From NCBI GenBank assembly GCA_023411555.1, contig JAEYOQ010000032.1, forward strand, positions 70,485 to 134,484: DNA of 64,000 bases, read 5' to 3'. The position numbers and the translations under genes were made by a program. The DNA is from Bacillota bacterium (lineage in GTDB: Bacteria > Bacillota > Clostridia > Lachnospirales > Lachnospiraceae). Shown here piece after piece: positions 55,974-64,000 of this stretch (its first letter is position 1; every line of letters begins with the position of its first letter). A model generated the notes under the pieces. That model searched no databases, was not told the DNA's origin, and saw nothing but the letters and a program-made list of their open reading frames with translations.

Positions 55974-57065
55974 ATGAAATTAGCATGGAAAGAATTGAAG
56001 CATAGTAAAACCAAATACTTATTAATAGAGAGTATTCTGGTTCTAATGATATTTATGGTTGTATTTTTATCAGGTTTGGCTAACGGACTTGGCTGGGCCA
56101 TAAGCGCATCCGTTGAAAAGACAGATGCGGAGCATTTTGTAATTAGCACTGATGCAGAAAAATTAATTGCCATATCAAGTGTGGATAAAGAAATACTGGA
56201 TCAAGTAGCTTCCCAAACGAATGACAAAGTAACGAATTTAAATATTAAGAGATCAAACGTAAATACACTAGTGGATGAAAAGAAATTAGATATTACTTAT
56301 TTTTCTATTAATCCGAATGACTTTCTTGCCCCGGAAATAACGGAAGGAGAGGCATTATCAAATTCCACTACAGAGTATCCTCTTGTACTAGATGATTCCT
56401 TTAAAGAACAAAACATCGACCTTGGGGATGTGGTAGAGGATTCCGTAACAGGACTCAAATTAACAGTGGTAGGATTTACAGAGGATGAAATATATGGACA
56501 CTCACCGGTAGGCTTTATCGGGACTGATACATTTACAGCACTTAATAAAGAGGTTAATTCCTCTTATATAGAAAAGTACAATGCCATCGCAGTACAGGGC
56601 TCTGATATTGATAATATAGATATTAAAGGCTTCGAGGTTGTTGATAAAGCTACTATTGTTAATAATCTTCCGGGATATGCAGCTGAGCAGTTAACAATTA
56701 AAATGATACTTTGGGTTTTGGTAATAATATCTGCAGCAGTATTAGGCGTGTTCTTCTATGTAATTACGATACAAAAACAAAAGCAGTTTGGTGTTCTTAA
56801 GGCGATAGGAATGAAGATGTCGGAACTTACAAGGTATATTATGAGCCAAGTTTTAATTCTTTCTATCATTGGAATGATCATCGGTAACCTAATAGCGGTT
56901 GGTATGGCCTCTATACTCCCAAGTAGTATGCCCTTCGATCTTCAAATACCCATGGTAGTAATTATATCCATTGTGTTTGTAATGATATCATTGCTAACCA
57001 GTCTAGTATCCATAAGAAAAGTTGCAAAAGTTGATCCAATCGTTATAATAGGAGGAAATGAATAA
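55974..57065 (+). CDS. hrtB: HrtB-like ABC transporter permease (probable heme efflux)
   Basis: 363 residues. One N-terminal helix, an extracellular domain (about 40-240) and three C-terminal helices, the FtsX/MacB layout. Strong likeness to Staphylococcus HrtB: FFYVITIQKQKQFGVLKAIG and the end VDPIVIIGG. HrtB with HrtA exports toxic heme or porphyrin from the membrane. Its stop overlaps the next ATG by one base (TAATG). A two-component system follows as in hssRS loci, which supports the call. Confidence 0.78.
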   Translation: MKLAWKELKHSKTKYLLIESILVLMIFMVVFLSGLANGLGWAISASVEKTDAEHFVISTDAEKLIAISSVDKEILDQVASQTNDKVTNLNIKRSNVNTLVDEKKLDITYFSINPNDFLAPEITEGEALSNSTTEYPLVLDDSFKEQNIDLGDVVEDSVTGLKLTVVGFTEDEIYGHSPVGFIGTDTFTALNKEVNSSYIEKYNAIAVQGSDIDNIDIKGFEVVDKATIVNNLPGYAAEQLTIKMILWVLVIISAAVLGVFFYVITIQKQKQFGVLKAIGMKMSELTRYIMSQVLILSIIGMIIGNLIAVGMASILPSSMPFDLQIPMVVIISIVFVMISLLTSLVSIRKVAKVDPIVIIGGNE

Positions 57066-57754
57066 TGAAAAATGAATATGCATTGCAGTTAAATAATATA
57101 TCTAAGTCATATCAAGATGGTGACCAACAAAACAATATATTGGATAATGTTTCCCTGGAGGTAAAGCCGGGTGAATTCATAGCAATTATCGGGCCTTCTG
57201 GCTCTGGTAAAAGTACCTTTCTATCCATATCCGGTGCGTTACTTTCGCCTACGGATGGCAACGTTGTGGTTGGTGGCACCAAACTTCTAAAGAAGCAAAA
57301 CAAGAAACTGGTCAAAATTCGTAGGGAAAAGATTGGTTTTATCTTTCAAAGTCATCATTTACTTCCCTATCTAACTGCAAAAGAACAGCTTACCCTTGTT
57401 GCTGATATGAATAAAAAGAATGGAACATCCAGTATGAATGCAGATGATATGCTGGAGGATCTTGGGCTCTCAGGATGTGCTAATAAATATCCGGCAAAGA
57501 TGTCCGGTGGTGAAAAGCAACGTGTAGCAATAGCACGAGCCTTTATGAATAATCCGGATATTATTCTGGCGGATGAGCCAACAGCAAGCTTAGATGGAAG
57601 TAGGGGCAGGCAGGTAGTAGAATTAATTAGAAAAGAAGTTAAGAAGCATAATAAAGCAGCCATCATGGTGACGCATGATCAAAGAGTATTAGACCTTGTT
57701 GATGTAGTATATCGATTAGAAAATGCCCAGTTGAAAAAGGTAGTAAATAAATAG
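57065..57754 (+). CDS. hrtA: HrtA-like ABC transporter ATPase
   Basis: 229 residues. Walker A GPSGSGKSTF, Q-loop FQSHHLLPYL, signature KMSGGEKQR, Walker B ILADEPTASLDG. The MacB/LolD-type ATPase partner of the preceding HrtB-like permease, overlapping it by one base. Confidence 0.82.
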   Translation: MKNEYALQLNNISKSYQDGDQQNNILDNVSLEVKPGEFIAIIGPSGSGKSTFLSISGALLSPTDGNVVVGGTKLLKKQNKKLVKIRREKIGFIFQSHHLLPYLTAKEQLTLVADMNKKNGTSSMNADDMLEDLGLSGCANKYPAKMSGGEKQRVAIARAFMNNPDIILADEPTASLDGSRGRQVVELIRKEVKKHNKAAIMVTHDQRVLDLVDVVYRLENAQLKKVVNK

Positions 57755-57769
57755 AAGGTAGGTGATAGC

Positions 57770-58438
57770 ATGTTCTCCATTCTTGTGGTTGAAGATGATG
57801 AGATCCTTAATAAGATGATATGTTCCAAGCTACGTCAGGAGTCTTACAGCGTTTTTGCAGCATATGACGGAGAACAGGCTTTAGACCTAATGGATAAGGA
57901 GCACATTGATCTGATTATTAGTGATATTATGATGCCAAATATGGACGGATATCAATTAGTCAGGGAGCTTCGCGATGCAGCATATACCATTCCAATCCTG
58001 ATGGTAACGGCTAAGAATCAAATTGAGGATATGGAAAAGGGATTTCGTGCTGGAACCGATGATTATATGGTTAAACCGATTAGTATGAGAGAATTGGTGC
58101 TTCGAGTGAAAGCATTGTTAAGAAGAGCACAAATTGCTAACGAAAAAAAGCTAGTAGTCGGTAATACTCTTCTAGATTATAATGCTCTGACCGTTAAGGT
58201 AAATGAGGAAACCTTCGAAATGCCTCCCAAAGAATTCTATCTGCTTTTTAAGCTACTGAGTAATCCTAACAAGATATTTACAAGGCAGGAGCTGCTGGAT
58301 GAGATATGGGGAATGGATGCAGAGGTGGATGACCGGACCATAGATTCTCATATAAAGAAGCTTCGTAGAAAATTCGAAGCTTGTGCTGACTTTGAGATAA
58401 TGACGATTCGTGGGCTGGGGTATAAGTCAAAAGTATAG
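57770..58438 (+). CDS. HssR-like OmpR-family response regulator
   Basis: 222 residues. Phospho-acceptor Asp in LIISDIMMPNMDGYQL and Lys in YMVKPIS; the winged helix contains MPPKEFYLLFKLLSNPNKIF and ends TIRGLGYKS. Wording is close to staphylococcal HssR. It probably controls hrtBA, from which it is separated by 15 bases. Confidence 0.85.
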   Translation: MFSILVVEDDEILNKMICSKLRQESYSVFAAYDGEQALDLMDKEHIDLIISDIMMPNMDGYQLVRELRDAAYTIPILMVTAKNQIEDMEKGFRAGTDDYMVKPISMRELVLRVKALLRRAQIANEKKLVVGNTLLDYNALTVKVNEETFEMPPKEFYLLFKLLSNPNKIFTRQELLDEIWGMDAEVDDRTIDSHIKKLRRKFEACADFEIMTIRGLGYKSKV

Positions 58439-58455
58439 GAAAGGTTCAAAGAGCA

Positions 58456-59541
58456 ATGGCTAAGAGAATAAGAAAGAAAATAATGTCTTTACGCTTTAAA
58501 CTGGCACTGGCATCCATCATCATTCTTTGTGCTTCCTGTTGTATTGCATATATCATAGTCTTTACGAGCTTTTCTTTCTTCTATGATGGTCCGATGACGA
58601 GCACAGTTGCCCTTTTCATGTGCCTTGTTACTTGTGCCATAACCATGCTGTTAGGTGGTGTTGCCCTCTGGCATTCAGCCTCTTATGTAACGAACCCTAT
58701 CGCCACCATTAGTAAAGGAGTTCAAAGGGTAGCGGATGGTGATTTCACCGTACAAATATCGGTTAGTAAGGATCATAGAAAAAAGAAGAATGAGTTATAT
58801 CCCGATGAAATCACAGCCATGGTAAATAATTTCAACAAGATGACACGGGAATTAAGTGGAATGGATTACATGAGAAAGGATTTTATGAGCAATGTGTCTC
58901 ATGAAATCAAGACACCGGTGGCAGCCATTGCAGGCTTTTCAGAGATGCTGGTGGACGGAGGTCTTAGTGAAGAGGAACAGAAGGAATACCTATTATATAT
59001 CTATCAGGAATCACAAAGACTTTCTCGCATGAGTGAAAACATGCTCCATATGTCCAGACTTGATCACCAGAATATAGTAGACCTAAGCCAGGAAGTCAAA
59101 GTGGACGAACAAATCAGGCGCTGTATTATCCTATTAGGAGAAAAGTGGCCCGATAAGGAGATTCATTATGAGCTTCAACTCGAGAAATGTAGTATTGTAA
59201 GTAATTATGATTTGCTCTTTCAATTGTGGACTAATCTAATTGATAATGCAATTAAATATTCGGAGCAACAAAGTACGATTAGCATTACAATAAAGGTTGA
59301 GAATAATATGCTTATGTTTTCCATCAAGGACGAAGGTATTGGGATATCAAAAGAAAAATTAAGTAAAATATATGATAAATTCTATCAGTGTGATGAATCC
59401 CACAAAAAGCAAGGTAGCGGGTTAGGGCTTTCCATTGTAAAAAGGATTATAGAATTGCTAAACGGAACTATTTTATGCGAAAGCGAGATAGGGATTGGAA
59501 CAACCATGACGGTTATGTTGCCTGTAAAACCAGGGATATAG
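58456..59541 (+). CDS. Sensor histidine kinase, HssS-like but with minimal extracellular loop
   Basis: 361 residues. Two membrane helices (about 13-38 and 49-73) leave only some ten residues outside, then HAMP, HisKA (NVSHEIKTPVAAIAGFSEML) and HATPase (NLIDNAIKYSE, DEGIGISKEK, GSGLGLSIVK). HssS of Staphylococcus has a large outer domain; here sensing is presumably inside the membrane. Fourth gene of the transporter/two-component operon; terminator follows. Confidence 0.85.
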   Translation: MAKRIRKKIMSLRFKLALASIIILCASCCIAYIIVFTSFSFFYDGPMTSTVALFMCLVTCAITMLLGGVALWHSASYVTNPIATISKGVQRVADGDFTVQISVSKDHRKKKNELYPDEITAMVNNFNKMTRELSGMDYMRKDFMSNVSHEIKTPVAAIAGFSEMLVDGGLSEEEQKEYLLYIYQESQRLSRMSENMLHMSRLDHQNIVDLSQEVKVDEQIRRCIILLGEKWPDKEIHYELQLEKCSIVSNYDLLFQLWTNLIDNAIKYSEQQSTISITIKVENNMLMFSIKDEGIGISKEKLSKIYDKFYQCDESHKKQGSGLGLSIVKRIIELLNGTILCESEIGIGTTMTVMLPVKPGI

Positions 59542-59890
59542 CCTAAAGTAATCAAATATCGCTTATGAATAATAATGAAAATTAGGTATATGTCACGAAC
59601 TTAGTGCCATATGCCTATTTTATTTGTTCCTTCCGGGTTGGATGAAAGAGACATTCATATTAATATAATCAGATGATTTCGTATTATGTGTCATAAAAAA
59701 TTAACAATTTTGGAATTTTATTTTATTGTATTTTTGGGACGAAAAATGTAGAATGGTATCAATTTGTGATTTGTATATGCATGTTATCAGGCGAAAAGGC
59801 GTAGTGTAAATGTTGGAATTAAAGAAAATACGAAAACCTATAACACGTACTTAAGCCCAAAGCTATGATGTGAACAAGGAGATATTTGTT
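59542..59890. other. Non-coding stretch before the PAS-GGDEF-EAL gene
   Basis: Starts with the operon terminator at 59583-59617 and is otherwise AT-rich. No riboswitch (including cyclic-di-GMP type) could be recognised in the last 250 bases. Confidence 0.5.
59583..59625 (+). terminator. Terminator of the HrtBA-like operon
   Basis: TAGGTATATG pairs with CATATGCCTA (one G-T pair) with a CAC/GTG inner stem and a T-rich tail. Confidence 0.7.
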
Positions 59891-61609
59891 ATGCAAGATG
59901 AAATGGTTTATTCTATTAATAAGACTAGTAATGAGATTGATGCATTGAAAGCGGATATAGAAAGGTATAGACTTATCATAGAATGTTCAAGTGATGGGTT
60001 CTGGGATTGGAACTTAACGAATGATACTGCGTATTTATCAAAAGAGTGGAGTGAAATTCTAGGATTCAACCAACAAGTCATATGTCAATATTATGGGGTA
60101 TGGAAGCAGCTGATACATCCACAGGATAGGGGAGCGACGCTTAAAACCCTTACAGATTGCTATAAAGAAAAAAGGCAGACCTATGCAAGTGAATATAGGT
60201 TAAAGGTTAAAAAAGGAGAATATATATGGGTTGCAAGCAAAGGGAAACTTATGTTTAATGAACAGGGGGACCCGATCAGAATAACTGGCTCTCATACAGA
60301 TATTTCTGAAAAGAAGAAGATGGAAAAGCAATTAGAGCAGCTTGCATACCATGACCAATTAACAGGAACTTTGATACGCAATGTATTCATGGAGAAATTA
60401 CAAACTACGATTGAAAGTGCAGATGCAGGGCAATTAAAGCCAACTGTTATGTTTCTCGATATAGATAATTTTAAGACCATAAATGATATCTATGGACATT
60501 ATATTGGTGACATAGTATTACAAAAGGTTTCAAAAAGGCTCAAGTCGTGTATAAAAAGTGCAGGTATATTATGCAGAATAGGCGGCGATGAATTTGTAAT
60601 TTTATTGCCTGAAGGCAAGGATTTCAATGAAATTGTACAAAGAATTATTAAATCATTTAAAACCCCAATCATAGCGGACGGACATAAACTAGCAATTTCG
60701 ACAAGTGTTGGTATCTCTCAGTATAATGGTGATAAGGTGGGCGGAGAAACACTAGTAAAAAGAGCAGATATTGCTATGTATAAAGCAAAAGAGAGAGGAA
60801 AAAATAATATACAGTATTATACGGATCGTCTACTAGAAGAAAGAAATTATTATAAGGATATTCGAAGAGATCTAGTCTATGCAATTCAGGAGCAACAGTT
60901 GTACTTAAGCTATCAGCCACTGATCGATGCAAAGACAAAAAAGGTTACTGGAGTAGAGGCTTTAATAAGGTGGAGGCACTCGAAGCGAGGAATTATTAGT
61001 CCGGTTGATTTTATATCATTAGCTGAAGGGTCAAAGCTTATTATACCAATAGGAGAATGGGTTTTTGAAAGTGCTGTGAGACAATTAAAGAAATGGCATG
61101 ATGCTGGATTTAAGAACCTTAAAATATCAATAAATGTCTCTAGTGTTCAGTTACAAAGTCCTAATTTTGCATCAGCTGTATGTAAAATACTTTCAGATAC
61201 AGGGATACAACCTAGTAGTATTGGGATAGAGATAACGGAAAGCGCCTTAATCAAGACGATGGATATTTTATTAGATAATTTAAAGGTTTTACAAAAACAA
61301 GGAATAAAAGTATATATTGATGATTATGGAACTGGCTATAATTCATTGAACTTAATTAAGAATTTTCATGTCGATTATATTAAAATAGATAAATCCTTTG
61401 TTAATGTAAATGAGAATATTAATAGAAATATCATCAAACATATAGTAGCTCTTGGACATAGTATCAATGCGGAAATCGTTGCAGAAGGGGTGGAAACTAT
61501 CGAGCAATATGAATTTTTAGTGAATGAGGGCTGTGATATTATTCAAGGATACTATTTTAGTAAACCACTTTTACCGGAACAAGTCACAGAATTAATGATG
61601 GCTAATTGA
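59891..61609 (+). CDS. PAS-GGDEF-EAL cyclic-di-GMP protein
   Basis: 572 residues, soluble. A PAS domain (about 25-145; GFWDWNLTND, KGEYIWVASKG), a GGDEF domain (RIGGDEFVILLP, intact) and an EAL domain (GVEALIRWRHS, intact; IDDYGTGYNSL). Both cyclase and phosphodiesterase activity are possible. ATG 59891 with AAGGAG nine bases upstream is preferred over GTG 59870. Second protein of this architecture in the window. Confidence 0.9.
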   Translation: MQDEMVYSINKTSNEIDALKADIERYRLIIECSSDGFWDWNLTNDTAYLSKEWSEILGFNQQVICQYYGVWKQLIHPQDRGATLKTLTDCYKEKRQTYASEYRLKVKKGEYIWVASKGKLMFNEQGDPIRITGSHTDISEKKKMEKQLEQLAYHDQLTGTLIRNVFMEKLQTTIESADAGQLKPTVMFLDIDNFKTINDIYGHYIGDIVLQKVSKRLKSCIKSAGILCRIGGDEFVILLPEGKDFNEIVQRIIKSFKTPIIADGHKLAISTSVGISQYNGDKVGGETLVKRADIAMYKAKERGKNNIQYYTDRLLEERNYYKDIRRDLVYAIQEQQLYLSYQPLIDAKTKKVTGVEALIRWRHSKRGIISPVDFISLAEGSKLIIPIGEWVFESAVRQLKKWHDAGFKNLKISINVSSVQLQSPNFASAVCKILSDTGIQPSSIGIEITESALIKTMDILLDNLKVLQKQGIKVYIDDYGTGYNSLNLIKNFHVDYIKIDKSFVNVNENINRNIIKHIVALGHSINAEIVAEGVETIEQYEFLVNEGCDIIQGYYFSKPLLPEQVTELMMAN

Positions 61610-61919
61610 GGCGTTAAAAGCTTTCGTAGAATGATGTAACATATAACAAAAAAAGACCTATGACACATAAATGCTCTGTGCCATAGGTCTTTTTATAATT
61701 GGATAATAGGGGGAAACGATTACCTGAAATATGCTTAGCACGACTTGTAATGAGCCTTGGAGCAGACGTGGTATAAATGGATATTGTATATGATTCATGT
61801 CGAAAAAATCATGTTTTATGCAGCAGACGGTTTTTTCGAGAAATAGCTGATAGAATAAGGATGAAAGATACATAAAGAAAATAATGAAGCTCTTCAAAAC
61901 TAGAAGGAGGAACATCACA
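61610..61919. other. 310-base non-coding stretch
   Basis: Holds the terminator at 61650-61694 and a hairpin TCGAAAAAA (61800-61808)/TTTTTTCGA (61831-61839) about 80 bases ahead of the next gene. No gene recognised. Confidence 0.5.
61650..61698. terminator. Bidirectional terminator after the PAS-GGDEF-EAL gene
   Basis: AAAAAGACCTATG pairs perfectly with CATAGGTCTTTTT (61682-61694), a CAC/GTG pair continuing towards the loop. Confidence 0.88.
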
Positions 61920-62933
61920 ATGAAGAAAATTATAGCACCTGCGCTTGCCCTTATGCTTGCGCTCTCCCTCACTGCTTGCGGCGGCAACAGCAAGAGTAGC
62001 CCCGCCAACAGCAATACCCCCAGCCCGACCGATAGCGGCACTAGCACCGTCGTCCCCACTGACAGCCTCGCCAACACCGACAGTCAGCCTGCCCCTCAGG
62101 TGACCGCATTGGATGGAAGCAAGATCTTTATAGATTTGGTTGAGGTACCGACCGATATACCCACACAGGTAGCTGATGGTATAACTATGGTACCTGTACA
62201 GGCAGTTATGGAGACGATTGGATATGATGTAAATTGGATTCCGGAGGAGCAGCGGTTAGAGGTTTGGGAGCCATCGAGACAACATCCGACGATTATCTTA
62301 AACATTGGCAACACAACCGCCTACTATGAAAAATATGTTGAGGAGCTTGGTGAGCGTGTTTCCTATGAGGCTACGCTTGAGATCGCACCGATTTTAGTCG
62401 AAGGAACAATGTTCGCACAGCTGAGCTTTGTTGCGGAGTCAGTCGGATTTACAGTCGATAGCAATGTGGATACTACGGATGTTTATTTTTTCTCTCCTGA
62501 GTATATGGAAAACCAGGAAGGAGAAGGAATTGGTGAAGATCAAATCGTAGATAAGTCAGGTCAGCCGGGTGAAGGAATCGGAGAAGACCAGATCGTAGAT
62601 AAGTCAGGTCAACCAGGAGAAGGAATTGGTACTGACCAAGCAGGAGAAGGCATAGGTGAAACCCAGCCATTAACCGAGGATGAGAAGAGTTATGTATTAA
62701 GCATTCGTACCCAGAACTGGCTTGACCTAAAGCAGGCGAAGAAGGAAGAGGTTATTTTCCTTATGGCACGCTGGTGGGATTTGGTTGATGGTTATATCGT
62801 AGAAGATTTTGACTCAGTCCTTGCGGATCTGGATCATCAGATGGAGACATACTCTAGAAACGGCGTAGACGAAGGCATCCTTCAAACAGCCTGTGATATC
62901 TATGGTCTGGATGCTTCGAAGTATATTCAGTAA
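61920..62933 (+). CDS. Lipoprotein with copper-amine-oxidase-N (stalk) domain and acidic repeats
   Basis: 337 residues. Lipobox LTAC (Cys at about 20), then a Ser/Thr/Pro-rich tether (about 24-58), a copper-amine-oxidase N-terminal stalk domain (about 62-195; MVPVQAVMETIGYDVNW, MFAQLSFVAESVGFTVD), GEGIGEDQIVDKSGQP repeats (about 202-250) and a helical C-terminal part. ATG 61920 has AAGGAGG upstream. The first 180 bases are much richer in G and C than the rest. Probably a surface or wall-associated protein; function unknown. Confidence 0.75.
   Translation: MKKIIAPALALMLALSLTACGGNSKSSPANSNTPSPTDSGTSTVVPTDSLANTDSQPAPQVTALDGSKIFIDLVEVPTDIPTQVADGITMVPVQAVMETIGYDVNWIPEEQRLEVWEPSRQHPTIILNIGNTTAYYEKYVEELGERVSYEATLEIAPILVEGTMFAQLSFVAESVGFTVDSNVDTTDVYFFSPEYMENQEGEGIGEDQIVDKSGQPGEGIGEDQIVDKSGQPGEGIGTDQAGEGIGETQPLTEDEKSYVLSIRTQNWLDLKQAKKEEVIFLMARWWDLVDGYIVEDFDSVLADLDHQMETYSRNGVDEGILQTACDIYGLDASKYIQ
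62523..62666 (+). repeat. 48-bp tandem repeat in the lipoprotein gene
   Basis: Units at 62523-62570 and 62571-62618, then shortened units of 27 and 21 bases (62619-62645, 62646-62666). All begin GAAGG and encode GEGIG. Confidence 0.85.
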
Positions 62934-62974
62934 TAAATTCTTCAACCTAACATAATAATAATTAATACATAGCT

Positions 62975-63023
62975 AAACGGGGAACGATAGCTCAATTAAG
63001 TGAGTTAGAGTTCCCCGTTTTTT
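62975..63023 (+). terminator. Rho-independent terminator
   Basis: AAACGGGGAAC (62975-62985) pairs perfectly with GTTCCCCGTTT (63010-63020), followed by T run. Confidence 0.9.
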
Positions 63024-63105
63024 ATATGCCTATTCAATTAATTACAGGAAATACAAAAATTACAAATTAAAATCAATAATCTGATACCTAAGACCAATGG
63101 AGGAT

Positions 63106-63441
63106 TTATTGTGAGGTCTTCATATTTATGTGAGCTGTCCCCCATTTATTCATTTCCTGTAAGATTGGTATTATGGAACGACCCAAATCAGTAAGCGAAT
63201 ATTCTACCTTTGGAGGAACCTGAGGATAGACCTCCCTGTGAACAAAGCCGTTCTTTTCTAAATCCTTTAATTGCTGAGTTAACATTTTTGCTGAAACCTC
63301 AGGGAATATACGATTAAATTCATTGAACCGGATTACTCCATTTGATAAATGCCATAGTAAAAGTACTTTCCATTTGCCTCCGATCAAGTCGATAGTCATC
63401 TACAATGGGCATTCGTATGTTTTGTTATTATATGTAACCAT
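63106..63441 (-). pseudogene. HxlR-family regulator interrupted by an in-frame TAG
   Basis: From ATG 63441, which has AAAGGGAGG six bases upstream, the frame reads MVTYNNKTYECPL, then TAG (63402-63400), then MTIDLIGGKWKVLLLWHL and the rest of a normal HxlR protein to 63106. Intact relatives run through this point without a stop, usually with Glu or Ala nearby, so a single base change (GAG to TAG) is likely. The redox Cys (YECP) lies before the stop. An ATG directly follows the TAG, so reinitiation could give a 97-residue protein lacking that Cys. Sequencing error is the main alternative. Confidence 0.75.
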
Positions 63442-64000
63442 AAGAAACCTCCCTTTCGATATTATTTGAAATATTACCTTTTGGTAAGTATATTACTGAA
63501 AAGTGCGTACTTGAAGGATGCCAGCGGAAACCGTTATTAAGAAAGAGACGTTTGAACAGAATAAGATTCATTATGATTATCAGTGGTAGTTTGCTACCGG
63601 TATTTCCTGCAAATACTCGATCTGCTAAGAAGGAGTTTAAGCTTTCTTCCGGCTCCTTATGTAACATGTAGGAGGCTAAAATAGCTGATATAGTGGGAGC
63701 CGATATATCAGCTATACCTTTATTTGTAAAGAAGCTTGTGGGACATGGTAGTTATGTGGGGTTGAAAATTTTAACAAAAAATAATTGACAATAGTACTAT
63801 ATAGTAATATCCTATATGGGAGAAGGTGATAGACTTGATAACTGAGACAAACGGAGGCTTCGTGAAAAATCTAAATAAAAGACTAACTATTAGAGAAAGT
63901 CAATACTTAAGTTAGAAATCGTAAAAGTTTTAAGAAATGTGGCGGTGACTATTTCATCGCAATCAGTACATTGAAAATTGCATGACGAATAGAGCATCCT
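63442..64000. other. Region with no intact gene, possible decayed coding remnants
   Basis: 559 bases. Near 63474-63512 lie three palindromes: TTACC-N4-GGTAA, GTAA-N5-TTAC (63484-63496) and AAGT-N4-ACTT, a plausible HxlR-type operator. Further right, short open stretches are broken by stops; one reads KIADIVGADISAIPLF, faintly like the helix after the phosphate loop of flavodoxins. No complete gene was recognised; a last gene may run off the window. Confidence 0.45.
63785..63813 (+). promoter_or_regulatory. Candidate promoter with palindromic spacer
   Basis: TTGACA (63785-63790), 17 bases, TATCCT (63808-63813). The spacer contains the perfect palindrome TACTATATAGTA, an arrangement expected for a repressor site. 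The downstream gene is not recognisable within the window. Confidence 0.5.

Noticed and set aside
59700..59890. Possible cyclic-di-GMP riboswitch ahead of the PAS-GGDEF-EAL gene
   Set aside because: The conserved GEMM-I or GEMM-II core bases could not be placed; AT-rich without a convincing fold.
61658..62077. Minus-strand 139-codon open frame opposite the lipoprotein start
   Set aside because: Runs through a terminator and the GC-rich tether in reverse; artefact of GC-rich composition.
63428..63667. Minus-strand 79-codon open frame upstream of the HxlR gene
   Set aside because: Covers the presumed operator and ribosome site of the HxlR gene; no domain or ribosome site of its own.

Overview
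The window reads as chromosome of a spore-forming, low-GC Clostridia, most likely a Lachnospiraceae member (Lachnoclostridium/Anaerocolumna-like). This rests on protein style, AT-rich codon use, AGGAGG ribosome sites, sporulation and spore-coat genes (SpoIID, a YaaH-like GH18/LysM protein), YesMN-type two-component control of sugar ABC importers, and DUF4091, NahK and HrtAB homologues. No rRNA, tRNA, CRISPR array, prophage or insertion sequence was seen.

Layout. 1-7.4 kb: the end of a pyridoxamine-oxidase-family gene, then a YesM/YesN-like sensor-regulator pair followed by a DUF3502 lipoprotein/LplB/YtcP oligosaccharide importer. 7.4-10.9 kb: a cluster of hairpins, then DUF3237, Nif3-like, esterase and MTA/SAH nucleosidase genes. 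11-15.7 kb: a MoxR-DUF58-transglutaminase operon. 15.7-23.4 kb (minus strand): SpoIID, polysaccharide deacetylase, DUF2798, a methyltransferase-TPR protein, the YaaH-like protein and an OmpR-type two-component system. 23.5-30.4 kb: a PocR-AraC regulator divergent from a nucleotidyltransferase / N-acetylhexosamine 1-kinase / GalE sugar-activation operon, then HAD and DUF4091 genes. 30.5-43.5 kb: housekeeping and accessory genes (Dps, ABC-F, GGDEF-EAL, chitinase-like GH18 with Big2 repeats, PepT, MutT, MATE, a TIM-barrel isomerase).

43.6-52.7 kb is the most distinctive region: an autoinducer-2 (AI-2) uptake and breakdown locus. Divergent transcription units carry lsrR-lsrK-cupin and lsrA-C-D-B-F. 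LsrG is absent and a small, complete cupin sits with lsrK where an LsrG function would be expected. The LsrB receptor keeps four of six canonical AI-2 contacts and replaces the other two. Both divergent promoters are close to the sigma-A consensus and share a motif that could be the LsrR operator. A chemoreceptor gene follows directly.

54.9-64 kb: an unidentified two-repeat protein, an HrtBA-like heme-efflux transporter with an HssRS-like two-component system whose sensor has almost no extracellular loop, a PAS-GGDEF-EAL protein, a repeat-bearing lipoprotein with a GC-rich segment, and a HxlR-type regulator gene broken by one in-frame TAG, next to about 0.5 kb with no intact gene.

Working together: several units follow the same pattern of membrane sensor or cytosolic ligand sensor, then importer or exporter, then catabolic enzymes (YesMN with the sugar importer; PocR-AraC with the NahK pathway; LsrR with AI-2; HssRS-like with HrtBA). 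Gene starts were reassigned from ribosome-binding sites where the longest reading frame looked too long. All functional assignments are from sequence recognition; no database search was run.
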